This document shows positions 32,407 through 43,681 of a stretch of 64,000 bases of DNA, piece by piece. The notes under the pieces are model-generated. The model was not told where the DNA came from. It saw only the letters and a list, made by a program, of their open reading frames with translations, and made no database searches. The position numbers and the translations under genes are program-made. Source of the DNA: Buddleja alternifolia (taxonomy: Eukaryota > Streptophyta > Magnoliopsida > Lamiales > Scrophulariaceae). The number at the start of each line of letters is the position of its first letter. Within the stretch, counting starts at the first letter, position 1. Location of the stretch: contig CM033402.1 in assembly GCA_019426215.1 (NCBI GenBank), positions 36,630,657 through 36,694,656 of the forward strand, read 5' to 3'.

Positions 32407-33425
32407 GTTACGAGTTTTATCGGAGGTTTTAAACCATTCACCGGTATCAGAGATGTCAAGTCGAATTTTGCGGATGCAGTTCATGTCAACCATCTTGTAT
32501 TCAGAGAGATCTTCCTGTGAGGTGTCAGGGAGATGAATTCCCTCATATAGAAATAAGTGAGTTAGCAACATGGCATAGGGAAGATTTTTGGATGGATGTT
32601 CATATGACATAATCATGTACCGAAGAATAAGCTTCCCCACATCCACTTTTTAACCTTTGATAGCCATATAGAGCAAAAACACGGTCATCTGGTTCATGTC
32701 TGTGGTGTGTCCACTACTAACAGTAGAGCCAAATAATAGAGACATTGTGATCAACTTGTGAAGGAGAAAATGTTCAATGGAGAGGCTGTTTACAACATCA
32801 CAACCAAAAAGTTTAAACACGTTCCCTTTCCAAAGAAGAGAATTAGCATCATCCAAATCAAAGCAAGATAAATTGCACCAGTTATTCATGTCAAAGAAAC
32901 GGATACCATCATATTCTAAATCCAAAGTTTATTTTTTCTGAGTTGAAAATAGCTTCCTTACCAAGCACGAAAGATTTCACAGCAACATCCTGCTCATCCT
33001 CGGATATGTGATACAAGAGATTTGCATAAAATAATTTAACGACGAGATGATATGCTAGAAGATCAATTCCAATCATCCTGTCCCAACCCATTACAGAAAC
33101 CCAATTGTGAATAGAAGAGGGAGGAATTTGAAAGAATTTCACACACCTTCCTCGGTTTAGTTTCTTGCCCTTGATTTTTTTCTTGAAATATCTTTTCAAC
33201 ATTAGCGTTGAAGAACATTAGGTCAGAATCGATGACAGAGAGGTCATCGGTATCAATTTCGGAGGCAGAATAGATTAGGTTGATTTTAGGGTTCTGATTT
33301 TTTGTGGGATTTGGGTTAAGAGAGGTGCTTTTCAAGTTAGGGTTTATGCGATGGTGAGCCAGAGGGATTTTAGGTGAGTGGGGGTTTGGTGGTAATATGG
33401 GTGATAGAGAAAGAAAAGGTTCCAT
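32407..33425 (-). pseudogene. Extra ORF downstream of outer copia pol (plant-transposon-protein-like)
   Basis: Starts MEPFLSLSPILPPNPHSPK on the minus strand at 33425, about 310 bp after the end of pol. A Pro/Asn-rich N-terminus leads to 'CVKFFQIPPSSIHNWV' and 'LVVKLFYANLLYHISED', then 'SFVLGKEAIFNSEKI', 'LDDANSLLWKGNVFKLF', 'SIEHFLLHKLIT' and 'PYAMLLTHLFLYEGIHLP'. This pattern resembles the 'putative plant transposon protein' domain found in retroelement-associated plant ORFs. A frameshift falls near 33130, further stops follow, and the nested copia cuts it at 32407; its C-terminus is at 27502-27730. It would total about 410 codons. Its role is unknown; in Sireviruses this position can hold an env-like ORF. 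Confidence 0.65.
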
Positions 33426-33732
33426 GGATGCTATCGGTGGTGATGAGATTGTGTGTAGGACGAGAGCTCTTTTTCTTTTTTTGCAGAAAAGGTATGTGCA
33501 ATATGGAAGACGATTTGATTGACAGAATAAATAAACGTACCTTTTGCGGTTACCTGACATAATGTTCGAGAATATCTCCACTTACTGAGAATAAAGTGGA
33601 GATGGAAGGCAGTTATTACTGATTGCCTATTCAGAGCCTTTTTGAAAGAAAACAAGTCCCGCTTTAAGAGATATTTATGAAAAAGATGACGGGGAAAGCA
33701 TTTATTGCTATAATTGAAAGGGTAGACTTGTA

Positions 33733-34301
33733 ATTCCAAGCTTTTTCCTCAATTCTGAAAATTGGTCAATGTTCAAGGATTTTGTAATAATATCAGCCAA
33801 TTATGAATTTGAACTAACAAAATTAATTTGAACATTCCCCTTTTGAACATGATCCCGAATAAAATGATGTTTTACTTTTATGTGCTTGGTACAAGAGTGG
33901 TGCACAGAATTTTTAGTGATACTAATAGCACTTGTGTAATCACAAAAAATTGAAATTTTATCAAAATGGAGAGTATAATCTCGCAAGGTTTGTTTCATCC
34001 ATAAAAGTTGAGCACAACAATTACCAAGAGCCATATACTCTGCCTCAGTGGTTGAGAAAGCTACGACATTTTGCTTTTTACTATACCAGGCCACTAGACT
34101 TTCACCAAGGATTTGACAAGTTCCACTGGTACTTTTGCAGTTTACCTTACAACCAGTGTAATTAGCATCAGAATATCCGATGAGATCAAAACTGGTAGTA
34201 ATAGGGTACCAAAGACCATAGTTAACTATTCTTTTTAAATATTTCAAGATGCTTGACAGCAATAAGGTGAGACTCTTTTGGTTCAGATTGGAACCGAGCA
34301 C
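33733..34301 (-). pseudogene. Outer copia RNase H
   Basis: The minus-strand frame to 33801 has 'GYSDANYTGCKVNCKSTSG' (first Asp), 'FSTTEAEYMALGNCCAQLLW' (Glu) and 'IFCDYTSAISITKNSVHHS', then 'HIKVKHHFIRDHV'. A nonsense change at 33799-33801 ends it about 25 codons before the true end near 33733 ('DIITKSLNIDQFSEL'). Confidence 0.88.
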
Positions 34302-35581
34302 ATAGACATGTGACGAACATGATGTCCCGGTGACTATTAGTTAAATAGAGTAAACTACCAATCATACCTCAAAAATGTCATTCATCAATGGGCTTACCAG
34401 ACTCATCCTTATCAAGTTTTATGGAAGTGCATATTGGAGTTGATTTGGATTGCACTCATCTATTTGGAACTTTCGAAGGAGCTCTTCTGTGTATTTTCCT
34501 TGAGAAATGAAATTTCCAGCTGATGTTTGTTTCAATTGAAGGCCGTGAAAATAATTTAGTTATCCCATTAAGCTCATCTCAAATTCTTGCTGTATATTTT
34601 CGAGAAACTTTCACAATAATTATCGTTAGTTGCACCAAAAATAATGCATCCACGTATATTTGAACCAATAAAAGATCATTTTTGTGGCACTTTATAAAAA
34701 GAATGGTGTCAATAGTTCCCATGGAAAACCTTTGTTAACAAAAAATTTACTTAATCTTTCGTACCAAGCTCTTGGAGCCTGTTTTAACCTCATGGAGAGC
34801 TTTTGATAACTTAATAACATATTTTGGAAAAGAGTTATTTGTGAAACCAGGAGGTTGTTCAACATATACCTCTTCATTTATAAAACCATTTAAAAAGGCA
34901 CTTTTGACATCCATTTGAAAAGGAGTGAATTTCTTGAATGCAGCAAAAGCAAGTAGTATGCGAATGGATTCAAATCTAGCTACCGAAGCATGTGTTTCAT
35001 TGTAGTCTATACCTTCTTCCTGACTATAGCCTTTAGCTACCAGTCTGGCTTTGTTCCGAGTTACCTTACCGTTTCCATCAAGTTTGTTTCTAAATACCCA
35101 TTTGGTACCAATGACTGGGTGATCAGTGGGTCTTTTTAATAGAGTCCAAACTTGATTCTTTTCGAACTGAGCAAGCTTTTCCTCCATGGATTTTATCCAA
35201 GACTCATCATTTAAAACTACATCAACATTTTTTGGTTCAGTAAGAGATAGAAACACACAACTATCAGTGTTTTGACTAACAGTTCCATCCTGTTTTACAC
35301 AAGATCTGGTGGTGATTCCAGCATCTGGATTTCCCAGGATGATGTCTGTGGGATGACTTGAAGCATGCCTGAACTTTCTTTGTCTAGTAGTTCCAACATT
35401 GGTTGGATCTTCCGATACTTCTTCATCATCAGAATTAATGTTGATGTTGACTTCAGTGCTTGGAATGTCCGGATCTTTCGGAAGAGGAGCAGAACTTTCA
35501 CAATTGGAAGTTCCAGTTACACCTACAGGTTCTGAGCTCAAAGATTCTTTGGCTGTAGATGAGTTAGTTCATCAAAGGTAA
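34302..35581 (-). pseudogene. Outer copia reverse transcriptase, active site frameshifted
   Basis: The frame 34747-35541 starts in the acidic integrase-RT linker and contains 'WIKSMEEKLAQFEKNQVWTL', 'GTKWVFRNKLDGNGKVTRNK', 'ARLVAKGYSQEEGIDYNETH' and 'FQMDVKSAFLNGFINEEVYV' (catalytic Asp). At about 34646 a one-base deletion lies exactly within the codons of the YVDD box, so the frame changes at the active site. 'LKQAPRAWYERLSKFF' is in another frame. Confidence 0.88.
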
Positions 35582-35744
35582 CATGCATAGATTTCTGAAT
35601 GGTTCTTTTGCGTTTATTGTAAACACGGTACGATTTGCTGCGAGTGGAATAACCCATGAAGATTCCTTCATCATTCTTGGAATCAAACTTTGTGAGATAG
35701 TTCGTACCGTTCAATATGAAATATTTGCATCCAAAAACACGAAA

Positions 35745-36560
35745 TTAGAATATTTGGGACTTTGTCATACCATAATTCAAAAGGAGTTTTCTAATTAAAG
35801 GTCTCAGAAAAACTCTATTTGAAACATAATAGGCAGTATTAACAGCTTCTCCCCAAAAGAAGGTGGGTAAGTCATATTCATAGAGCATGATTCTAGCCAA
35901 TTCTTGTAAAACACGATTATTTCTTTCCACTACCCCATTTTGTTGAGGAGCTTCTGACCAAAAGAAGGTGGGTAAGTTATATTCATGAAGGATAATTCTA
36001 GCCATTTCTTGTAAAACACGATTCTTTCTTTTTACTATCCCGTTTTGTTGAGGGGTTTTTGGTGAGGAGAAGTTATGGTTATATCCATTTTCTTTGCAAA
36101 AGTAAGTAAAATTACTTTTCTTAAATTCGGTACCGTGATCACTACAAATGCGTTTGATGAAAATCCCCTTTTCATGTTGCAAACGTTTAGTGAGGGAATA
36201 AAAGAATCTGAAGCTTCATTTTTGTGACCTAGAAAAAGTACTCAAGTAAAACAAGTGTAGTCATCTATAATTACGAAAGCATATTTCTTACTTGCCATGG
36301 TTGCGGTTTTCATTGGTCCACAAAGGTCCAAATGGAGAAGTTCCAAAGGGCAGGATGTAGAAATATCATGCTTTGGTTTGAAGGAGCTCTTGGCTTGCTT
36401 CCCTTTTTGACACGCGTCACAAATTTTGTTCTGGATAAATGGAATCTTGGGGATGCCTCTGACAAGATCTTTCTTGGAAAGATTGGTGAGAAGTTTCATG
36501 TTAGCATGCCCCATTCTTTGGTGCCAGATCCAAGTGCCATCATCTGCAACTACCAGACAC
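35745..36560 (-). pseudogene. Outer copia integrase with internal in-frame duplication
   Basis: The frame 36242-36514 covers the GAG_pre-integrase zinc site ('HANMKLLTNL' and 'CDACQKGKQ') and the first catalytic Asp in 'LELLHLDLCGPM'. The next frame 35745-36182 has 'RICSDHGTEFKKSNF' (second Asp) and the Glu in PQQNGIVKRKNR. A block of 35 codons (PQQNG to FFWSEA) is repeated in tandem, so the Glu region occurs twice. Confidence 0.88.
35845..36054. repeat. 105-bp in-frame tandem duplication in integrase
   Basis: Unit 1 is 35845-35949 and unit 2 is 35950-36054, both starting gcttct on the plus strand. They differ at about 16 positions. 105 bp equals 35 codons, so the frame stays open across the repeat. 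Confidence 0.92.
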
Positions 36561-36735
36561 TTGACATCTTGTTGGGTGAGCTCATCAAGATTTATACAAT
36601 AAATATTTCCATCACGAAAGGCATTAAAACTAATGTATCATTTCATAATAGAACAGTGAGTTGGATAAAATCGAACTTGGCAACCCTTGTCGCAGAATTG
36701 ACTGATACTAAGAAGGTTATGGTTCAAACCTTCTA

Positions 36736-36960
36736 TCAAACATACTTCCTCAATAACGGTGGATCCATTCTTACCAATGGATCCATTACCTCAATGTTTC
36801 CTTTTGTGGTGTTAGCAAAGGAGACTTTTCCGCCAGCAAAATCATTTAATGTAATGAAGTTTGATGTGTCTCCTATCATATGCCTGGAACATCCACTATC
36901 CAAGTACCACTTATTTTTTTGGATCTCGTTCCAAAGCGAATCCTGCATTAATTGCTACAA
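36736..36960 (-). pseudogene. Outer copia protease
   Basis: 'WYLDSGCSRHMIGDTSNF' with the DSG active site near residue 16 of the surviving 70-codon frame. It is cut from gag and integrase by frameshifts. Confidence 0.85.
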
Positions 36961-37324
36961 TTCTTAGGTAATCATTTATCATTGGGTCCTTCAAGGTTAG
37001 CATAATTGAGTTTTGGAACCTAAACAAGTTTAGTACCAATATCTCATTTCACAAAGCATTGTCGAGAGATATGGCCAGTTTTACCACATGTATGACAAGT
37101 TTTGTTTTGGAACTTTCCATAAGGTCTTCTTACATTTTGATTTTGCCATTGATGAATTTTTTTCTACCGGAGCATTGAGAAACATCTGATGTGAAGTTTT
37201 TATGAGGAGAGTGCATGATATCTTTGCCTTTAATAGTCCTTTTAAGATCTTGAATTTGTTTCCAAACCGAAATATTTCCTTTAGTGAGAATCTTTCTTTT
37301 TCAAGACAGAGTTTATCTTCAGTG

Positions 37325-38545
37325 CTATTTTGATGCAAAGATCCAATTTGTTTTTAACACGAAGGACTTTTGTAAGACTTTCTTGAAGAAGTTTGTTTTG
37401 TAAATCAAGTTATCAATTTGATTTTCATAATCCTTAATGATATCATGCATGTCTAGACTTTCATCAAAATCATCATCGAAATTTAATTCAAATTTGGATT
37501 TTGGTGATACCTGTTTGTTCACCATAAGGCAATCATCTTCATCATCGAAATTCTTAGATTCAAATTCATCCCAAGGGGAGGGTAAGGCACGTTGTTTGGA
37601 ACTTCCATCATTTCTCTGGAACTTCTTCAGCTTCGGACAATCAGGTCGAATATAACCTGGTTCAAAACATTCATGGCACACAATTTTTTTGTTCTTCTGT
37701 GGATCTCTTTGCTTGATGTTATTTCTGGGATTAAGTTGGAACTTTCGGCTTTGCTTGAGAGGTTGCAGGTGCCTTGTGACCATGGCTAGTTCATCACTAA
37801 ATTGCTCATCACTCATTTTTTCTGGTTCCATGATGTCAGTAGAGAAAGCAATAGATTTTTGAATTTTTGTGATTGTGCTTTCTTCTTTGGACATTAGAGT
37901 CATTTCGTGGGAAGTGAGAGATCCAATGAGCTCTCCTATAGTCATAACATTTAAATCCTTTACTTCATGTATGGCAGTGACTTTAGCAGTCCATTCCTTG
38001 GGGAGAGATCTTAGTATCTTTCGGATTTACTCATTTTCAGGAATGGCTTTTCCAAGTCCAAACAAAGGATTTATGACTTGCATGAACCAAGTGTACATCT
38101 GACTAATGGTTTCATCAGATTTCATCTGGAACATCTCATATTAGTGAACTAGGAGAACAACTCTTTCTTGTTTGATTTGACTATTACTTTCATAAGTGAC
38201 TTGTAGCATGTCCCACATTTGTTTGGTTAAAGTACAAGTGCTGATGCAATTGTACTCATCTTTGGTGAGGGCGTAAGCTAGGATATTTTTAGCCTTAGTA
38301 TTCATTTGTAGGGTCTTTTCATCCTCATCGTCATAATCGCCCCATCCATTGGGAACATTTCGTCCATTGACTGTCTTAACAAGAATAGTTGGTCCTTTCA
38401 TTATGATTCTCCATAGTTTGAAATCTATGGAACTGGCATACTTCTTTGTTCGGTCCTTCCAGATTGCATAGTTTGATCCGTCGAAAAGTGGTGGGCGAGA
38501 GTGTGATTGCCCCTCTTCATGTATATCGGCAATGGAGGTGGCCAT
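37325..38545 (-). pseudogene. Outer copia gag (UBN2-type) with zinc knuckle
   Basis: Starts MATSIADIHEEGQSHSRPPL at 38545, about 45 bp inside the PBS. 'FDGSNYAIWKDRTKKY' and 'KQMWDMLQVTYES' are hallmarks of copia gag. The reading frame runs 407 codons to 37325 but has two stops (38141-38143 and 38027-38029). The knuckle CHECFEPGYIRPDC (near 37670) has Tyr in place of the zinc-binding His. An acidic stretch and coiled-coil-like tail follow. Confidence 0.88.
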
Positions 38546-38590
38546 GTGGATCTTCCAACTCGGGTGGTTAAACTCTTAGAATTGAGCCAC

Positions 38591-38605
38591 CTAGCTCTGA
38601 TGCCA
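38591..38605 (-). other. Primer binding site of outer copia
   Basis: The minus strand reads tggcatcagagctag, two bases inside the 5' LTR, close to the initiator-tRNA-Met site. Confidence 0.85.
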
Positions 38606-38607
38606 AA

Positions 38608-39347
38608 TGTAGCTCAAGAATTGCCTAAGAGGGGGGTGAATTAAAATTTAAAAAATTAATTGTGGAACTTAGTAAGTACCAGAACCATAAACTGAATAAT
38701 ACTTTTATTGAATAAGAAAGTGGAGCATATAGGTTCCAGAGCAAGATCCAGACGGCAACAACAAATAATGTTATCTAAAAGATAAAACAAAAACACACTT
38801 TATATAGAGGATTGAGCAACGCTCCAAATGATTCTAGAGAATAGGTGTGGAACCATATGGTATTTCCACACAACACATTCTAATATGGATTACAAAAGAG
38901 ACTCGACTCAAGAACTCCTCGCCAATCACTCGTGTTTGATAAGTTGAACTCCAAAGCATCAATTGATACTTCTTCTTCCTCACAGGAACCAACAGAAGAT
39001 CGTACCTCTCAAGATAAGATTACACGTAATAAGTTTACGCTGCAGAGTGCTTCAGAATTCATGCTCTTCAAAGACAAAGGCTTTAGATATATATAGGGAA
39101 CAAGGTGATATGCCAGCGAATAAGATCAAACGGCTCTTTCCATATATAATATAACGACAACTTTCCCATAGGTAAACATGGTACAAGATTTATTCACTTC
39201 CCTTTTATTAATGGATTTGTGGAGCGAAATACTGCTTTCCATGGTTAAGCATCCTGTAAAAAGGAAATAGAGAAATCAAACACTTTTATTTAAGATTTCC
39301 TTGTCATTGTTAAAATTAGTCCGGATTGTATTTCAAAAAGGTCTACA
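38608..39347 (-). repeat. 5' LTR of outer copia element
   Basis: TGTAGCTCAAGAATTGCC...AAGGTCTACA (plus reading), with TGTAG/CTACA inverted ends. Partner of 26424-27168. Confidence 0.9.
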
Positions 39348-39405
39348 AATAATAATAATTCTTTTCGTACCATAGCGTTCACGTCTTGAATTTGCAATTT
39401 TTGCT

Positions 39406-39408
<3 letters not shown>

Positions 39409-39440
<32 letters not shown>
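39409..39440. repeat. (AT)n microsatellite
   Basis: Sixteen AT units. Confidence 0.95.
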
Positions 39441-39443
<3 letters not shown>

Positions 39444-40169
39444 TCATCTAATAATATACATTGATAAACTAATTATTAGGGGGAAATATAAAGAAAAATG
39501 AAAAGTTTTTATAACTATTAAAAGATATATTCTTGTTGTATTAACAAAAGGGTATTATTGTCATTTATTTAGAGAAGCTAATAACAGTGGAACTTCTATA
39601 TTAATTTGTGGAGCTCCAATATCAATCCTCTTCTTGAAATCGTGGTGTTTGCAATCCATTTCATATAACACTTTCCTTAACACTCTATTTGGTATTTTGG
39701 TTTAAGGGTGCTTGGGAAAGGAAAAGAAAATATAATGAAATTATTTTTCATTTTCCACCATTTTCCTCACCAAGTGTGAGGAAAACGTATTGTACAAATT
39801 AGTGTTAGATTTTCTCTCCTATTTTATTTTCCTTTCATTTTTTCTAATAATCAAACAATGAAAAATTAGTTTTTTTATGTTTTCTTTTCTTTTCTGTACC
39901 AATTTAATTGGATCAAACAGAGTGTAAATCTTCAAGATACGAAATTGGCCAGCTAAATTTAATTATGGTATCAAAGTGCATTTTCTTTCAATATTAATTT
40001 ATAAACCAAAATGCTAAAGTCAATGTTCGAGGTAAAATCCTTTGTTAGACTATTAACTAGGATTTTGTCATATTTAGCTTATTAATCACATATTAAATAA
40101 AATATAGAGTTATAAAAGTGGACTCGTTTGTTAACATATTGAATGTTATCATTGATCGTGGCTAGGTTA
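39441..40169. other. AT-rich intergenic DNA, no gene seen
   Basis: Only short chance frames. A polypyrimidine/GAAA-rich patch occurs at about 39715-39900. Confidence 0.5.
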
Positions 40170-40178
40170 GTTGGAACT

Positions 40179-40512
40179 AGGGGTGCAAATGAGTCGAGTC
40201 GAGCCAAATAAGATGTTGTTCAAATTTGTTTGAAATACAATCGAACTTCAAAATATATATTTGAGTTTATTTGATTATTAATTGAGACAAGCTCAAACGA
40301 GCTTTAATCGAGCTAAACATGAGTCAGACTTGAGTAGTTTATTTTTTTGTACATGTTTTTATTATCTTTTTACTAATCGAGCCAAACTTTAAAATTTATC
40401 AAATACAAAAAGTTGTTCAAACTTGGTTTGATATGTTAACGAACTGAGCTCAAACAAATTTTTAACGAACGAACTTGAATCGAATATAAAGTAATTTAGT
40501 TCGCCTTTCATA
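40179..40512. mobile_element. Probable Mutator-like MITE, 334 bp
   Basis: Flanked by a direct repeat gttggaact (40170-40178 and 40513-40521; the match extends to tagttggaact), the 9-11 bp expected of MULEs. The left end AGGGGTGCAAATGAGTCGAG has only weak inverse similarity at the right end. The interior is rich in 'gagtcgag', 'gagctcaaac' and related motifs. Confidence 0.65.
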
Positions 40513-41607
40513 GTTGGAACTAATTTAAGCAACCTCAATACTGTTACCTATATAAATTATGCTCTTCTTGTAGTTTTCTTTATGACTAATCTATAACACC
40601 ATATTTCGGTAAACACGAAGTACAATTTATCCCACCAAATATTTATTTAAGGAAATAATTGGGAATTGATCCACGTACATGCGACAGTTTACCCTGCCAA
40701 ATAATCAAGCAAACAAATCACGTCGAGATCTTTTATTGTAAAATAATATTGAATCATGTGACAAATATATGGAAAATTCTAGCTCAAACCTAATTTGACC
40801 GCACCCAAATGTATTTCACAAAGAGAGTGTATTACATTTGCTATATAATTGGTAAGTTATTTTTCAAAATACACATGAATTTGATCGAGTTGGGAGCGGG
40901 CTAGAATTTTCCTGTATGTATATAATTCATATTAAATTTATATTCAGCTAAACATTTTGTACATATAAAGTTACATGTAAAGTGCAATAGGATCAAATTA
41001 AGTCGGTAGAAAGGACGTAAAAGTGACAATTTTTTCCCTATCAAATTCTCAAGTCGGTAAGAAGTCGTGCAAGTGATTCACCCCACCAAATGTTTCCTGA
41101 TATTTTGCAGATCGTTCCAAAACTTAGTTTCAATAAGCGATAATTCTATGTGTGACTTGGAGCGTTGGACTTGTGATATTCTTTTTGGGTGATTACGACA
41201 CGTGACCTGACATGATGGAGAACTGGTCGATAGAAAATATGCATTAGAAGAAAATTGTGGTTCAGATTTGTTTTCACGTAATATTCTAAGTGTATAAAAT
41301 GTTTTTGTAAATATAAAATTAACTTTGATTTATACATTTGTCATACAGGGGACGTACGGTGTTGCAAATTAAAAGATAGAATACAATTTTTAAATAGAAG
41401 ATAACATTGTGTATAATATAAAATTGTGGGTTCCATGATATGTCGATAATTCGCCATCCTTGTCCCCAAACTTTAATTTTAGAATATTTTAATATAACAG
41501 TCGTAACAAATTCAATTTTGAAATAAAATCATAGTTTGATTTCCTTATAATTGTCTTTCTTTTCCCTCTCACTAACCCAAGCTATCTGCACAAGGAAAAG
41601 AAAAACA

Positions 41608-42492
41608 ATGGCAAATGATGGTGTAGGGCATTTGACCAATGGATTTGTCTTTTGTGTCATTGGGCTATGGCACCTTTTTAACAACATCAAACTCCATGCT
41701 CTAAACCCTAAAACCTACACCTCTTTGATATGGTTTCCCACTTCAAAGATCAAACATTTGGAGCTCTACTTGATCATGGTTGGATCCTCCATATCCTTCA
41801 CCATGGAGCTTTTCAACCTACCCGCCCTCGACCCCGATGGCACAATCCCTTCAACCTATCTCCGCCACTTTGAACATTCTTTTATCGCCTTCGCCTTTTT
41901 TGTGTATGCAATATTCGCAATCTTATTAGATAAACTTGCCCCTCCTGCTCATTATGGGCTCACCATTTTGGTAGGAGCGGTGGCATTTGCGGTGGAGCTC
42001 CTCCTCTTCCACCTCCACTCAACCGATCATATGGGGATCGAGGGCCACTACCATTGGCTCCTCACTTTGGTGATGTTTACAACACTTGGCACCACCCTTT
42101 TGAGCATTAATTACTCCAAAAGCTTCTTGATTAGTTTTGTGAGATCTCTTAGTTTGTTGTTTCAAGGTATTTGGTTCATAAATATCGGGTTTGTGCTATG
42201 GACCCCGGGACTAATCCCTAGAGGTTGTTTTATGAGCATGGAGGATGGTCGTTTTGTGGCTCGGTGCCACGATAAAAAGGCCTTGGAGCGTGCCAAAGCA
42301 CTAGCGAATATCCAATTCAGTTACTATTTGGTAGGATTGTTGGGACTAGCTGTCACAATTTATCTAATTATGGTTAAGTTGCACTTGGGAAATGTTGAGT
42401 ACCAATCCTTAACCAAATTGTATGAGAAAGATGATGATGATGATGATGGTGTTGAAGCACAAAAGAGGCTAGATCCGGTAGGGAAAATTTAA
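41608..42492 (+). CDS. DUF716/TMEM45-type multi-span membrane protein
   Basis: Single exon, 294 residues from ATG at 41608 (context aaaacaATGgca); an in-frame ATG at 41551 would add 19 residues (MSFFSLSLTQAICTRKRKT) that look like translated leader, and the duplicate at 52774 aligns only from the inner start. Starts 'MANDGVGHLTNGFVFCVIGL'. Hydrophobic segments lie at about 11-28, 52-68, 91-108, 115-136, 149-167, 184-200 and 237-257. The His-rich family signature is intact: FHLHSTDH (134-141) followed by EGHYHWLL (145-152), plus 'DPDGTIPSTYLRHFEHSF' (75-92). The C-terminus has an acidic run of six Asp. Plant members are membrane proteins of unclear function; some are annotated as viral-response related. 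It is the intact copy of a tandem duplicate. Confidence 0.93.
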   Translation: MANDGVGHLTNGFVFCVIGLWHLFNNIKLHALNPKTYTSLIWFPTSKIKHLELYLIMVGSSISFTMELFNLPALDPDGTIPSTYLRHFEHSFIAFAFFVYAIFAILLDKLAPPAHYGLTILVGAVAFAVELLLFHLHSTDHMGIEGHYHWLLTLVMFTTLGTTLLSINYSKSFLISFVRSLSLLFQGIWFINIGFVLWTPGLIPRGCFMSMEDGRFVARCHDKKALERAKALANIQFSYYLVGLLGLAVTIYLIMVKLHLGNVEYQSLTKLYEKDDDDDDGVEAQKRLDPVGKI

Positions 42493-43681
42493 AAAAAAAT
42501 CAGCAAATAGGGAAATTGTTACATGGAAATGTAAGATGGTGTAGGTGGAATTTTGGATTTGATTATGTATGTGTAATAATTAATGAAGAGCAAGGGAAGG
42601 AGATAAATGGCATGATTTTTTAGTGCTCATATGTTTTACATTTTAGGTTATGAATTATCCCTTCTTTTTTTTTCTAATCATTTTTGTCTTTCTATCCCAT
42701 TTCGCAATCCCACCTACTTAATTTTAGTATTCCATTATTGCAAAATACTTGAAATTTTCAATTTCAGCATGGTGTTTCAGCCAGTATAGCATAGCATACT
42801 GTATAATAAATGTGTATATATATATAATTCCATTGAGTTTACATGTAAAGAAAATCTTTTATACATATCTCGCATAATTAAAGAGAGAGACAAAATGTAA
42901 CGTAATTTTGCAAAGGATGATCCGAACCACCCTTGGCTACTTTATGTATGTATTTTATACATGCGCCACGTGTATAAGATCCATATTATTTGTATATTTG
43001 AGAAAAATTATACATGTCGCGTATAAAAAATGAAATGTGATAAACATCATTTGCATCAGATGACCCTAACCAAAAACCCTTAAATCTCCCCTACCACATT
43101 TTGCTTCTTTTGTGCTTCAACATTACCACCTTCATTTCCCTCGTCTTTCACATAGAATTGAATTTTGGATTGGCACTCAAATATTTTTTTCCATACAACT
43201 TGATCGTGATCAGATAAATCGTCATAAAGTCAATATCGGCGACTCTATAACGTAGTAACTGAACTGAATATTCACTAATATTGAGTAACAAGAGAAAATT
43301 AGCTATAATTCGAGATTGCGCACGGTATAATTAGCCCTAGACCTCCTTCTCAAGAAAAAAAATTCTACCATACAATCAACAATTAATTTCAAATTTCCAT
43401 TATATATTTTCTGTTTCTTGATGAAAAAACAAGCATTAAATGAATTAATTAACGTCATATTATTGAGGGTTCACTTATACTTAATTGTCTTGACATATAT
43501 GGTACCTGATTCAATTCGAAGCATGATCAGCTAAATATTAAACAAAAACAAAAACAAAATATTTTGGAACCACAGAAAGTATATTAGATGTAAGATTGAT
43601 GATAGACAAGAAAATTATAATAATTATACTCTCTATATAGACAACATAAAAAAAGTTCTTACAAAGTATCCATAACTATTA
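42493..43681. other. Intergenic region between convergent genes in block A
   Basis: Holds the 3' flank of the DUF716 gene (shared with block B up to about 42660) and the 3' flank of the small membrane protein gene (shared with block B from about 43555). No further gene seen. Confidence 0.6.

Larger units (their letters stand above)
26424..39347 (-). mobile_element. Sirevirus-like Ty1-copia retrotransposon, minus strand, with nested copia
   Basis: LTRs at 26424-27168 (3' LTR) and 38608-39347 (5' LTR) flank gag-pol read on the minus strand. 5-bp flanks aataa (26419-26423 and 39348-39352) fit a TSD, though in AT-rich DNA. The PBS tggcatcagagct lies next to the 5' LTR and purine tracts next to the 3' LTR. 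Order on the minus strand: gag, zinc knuckle, protease, integrase, RT, RNase H, then an additional ORF. After removing the nested element (27731-32406) the length is about 8.2 kb. The long size, the extra downstream ORF and more than one purine tract suggest the Sirevirus lineage; this is an inference. Multiple stops, frameshifts and an integrase duplication show it is inactive. Confidence 0.9.

Noticed and set aside
36332..36967. A 211-codon plus-strand frame
   Set aside because: It is antisense to the protease/integrase of the outer copia, where known motifs are read on the minus strand.
41551..41607. Upstream in-frame ATG of the DUF716 gene as the start
   Set aside because: The family N-terminus fits the ATG at 41608, and the 19 extra residues are not hydrophobic, family-like or conserved in the duplicate.
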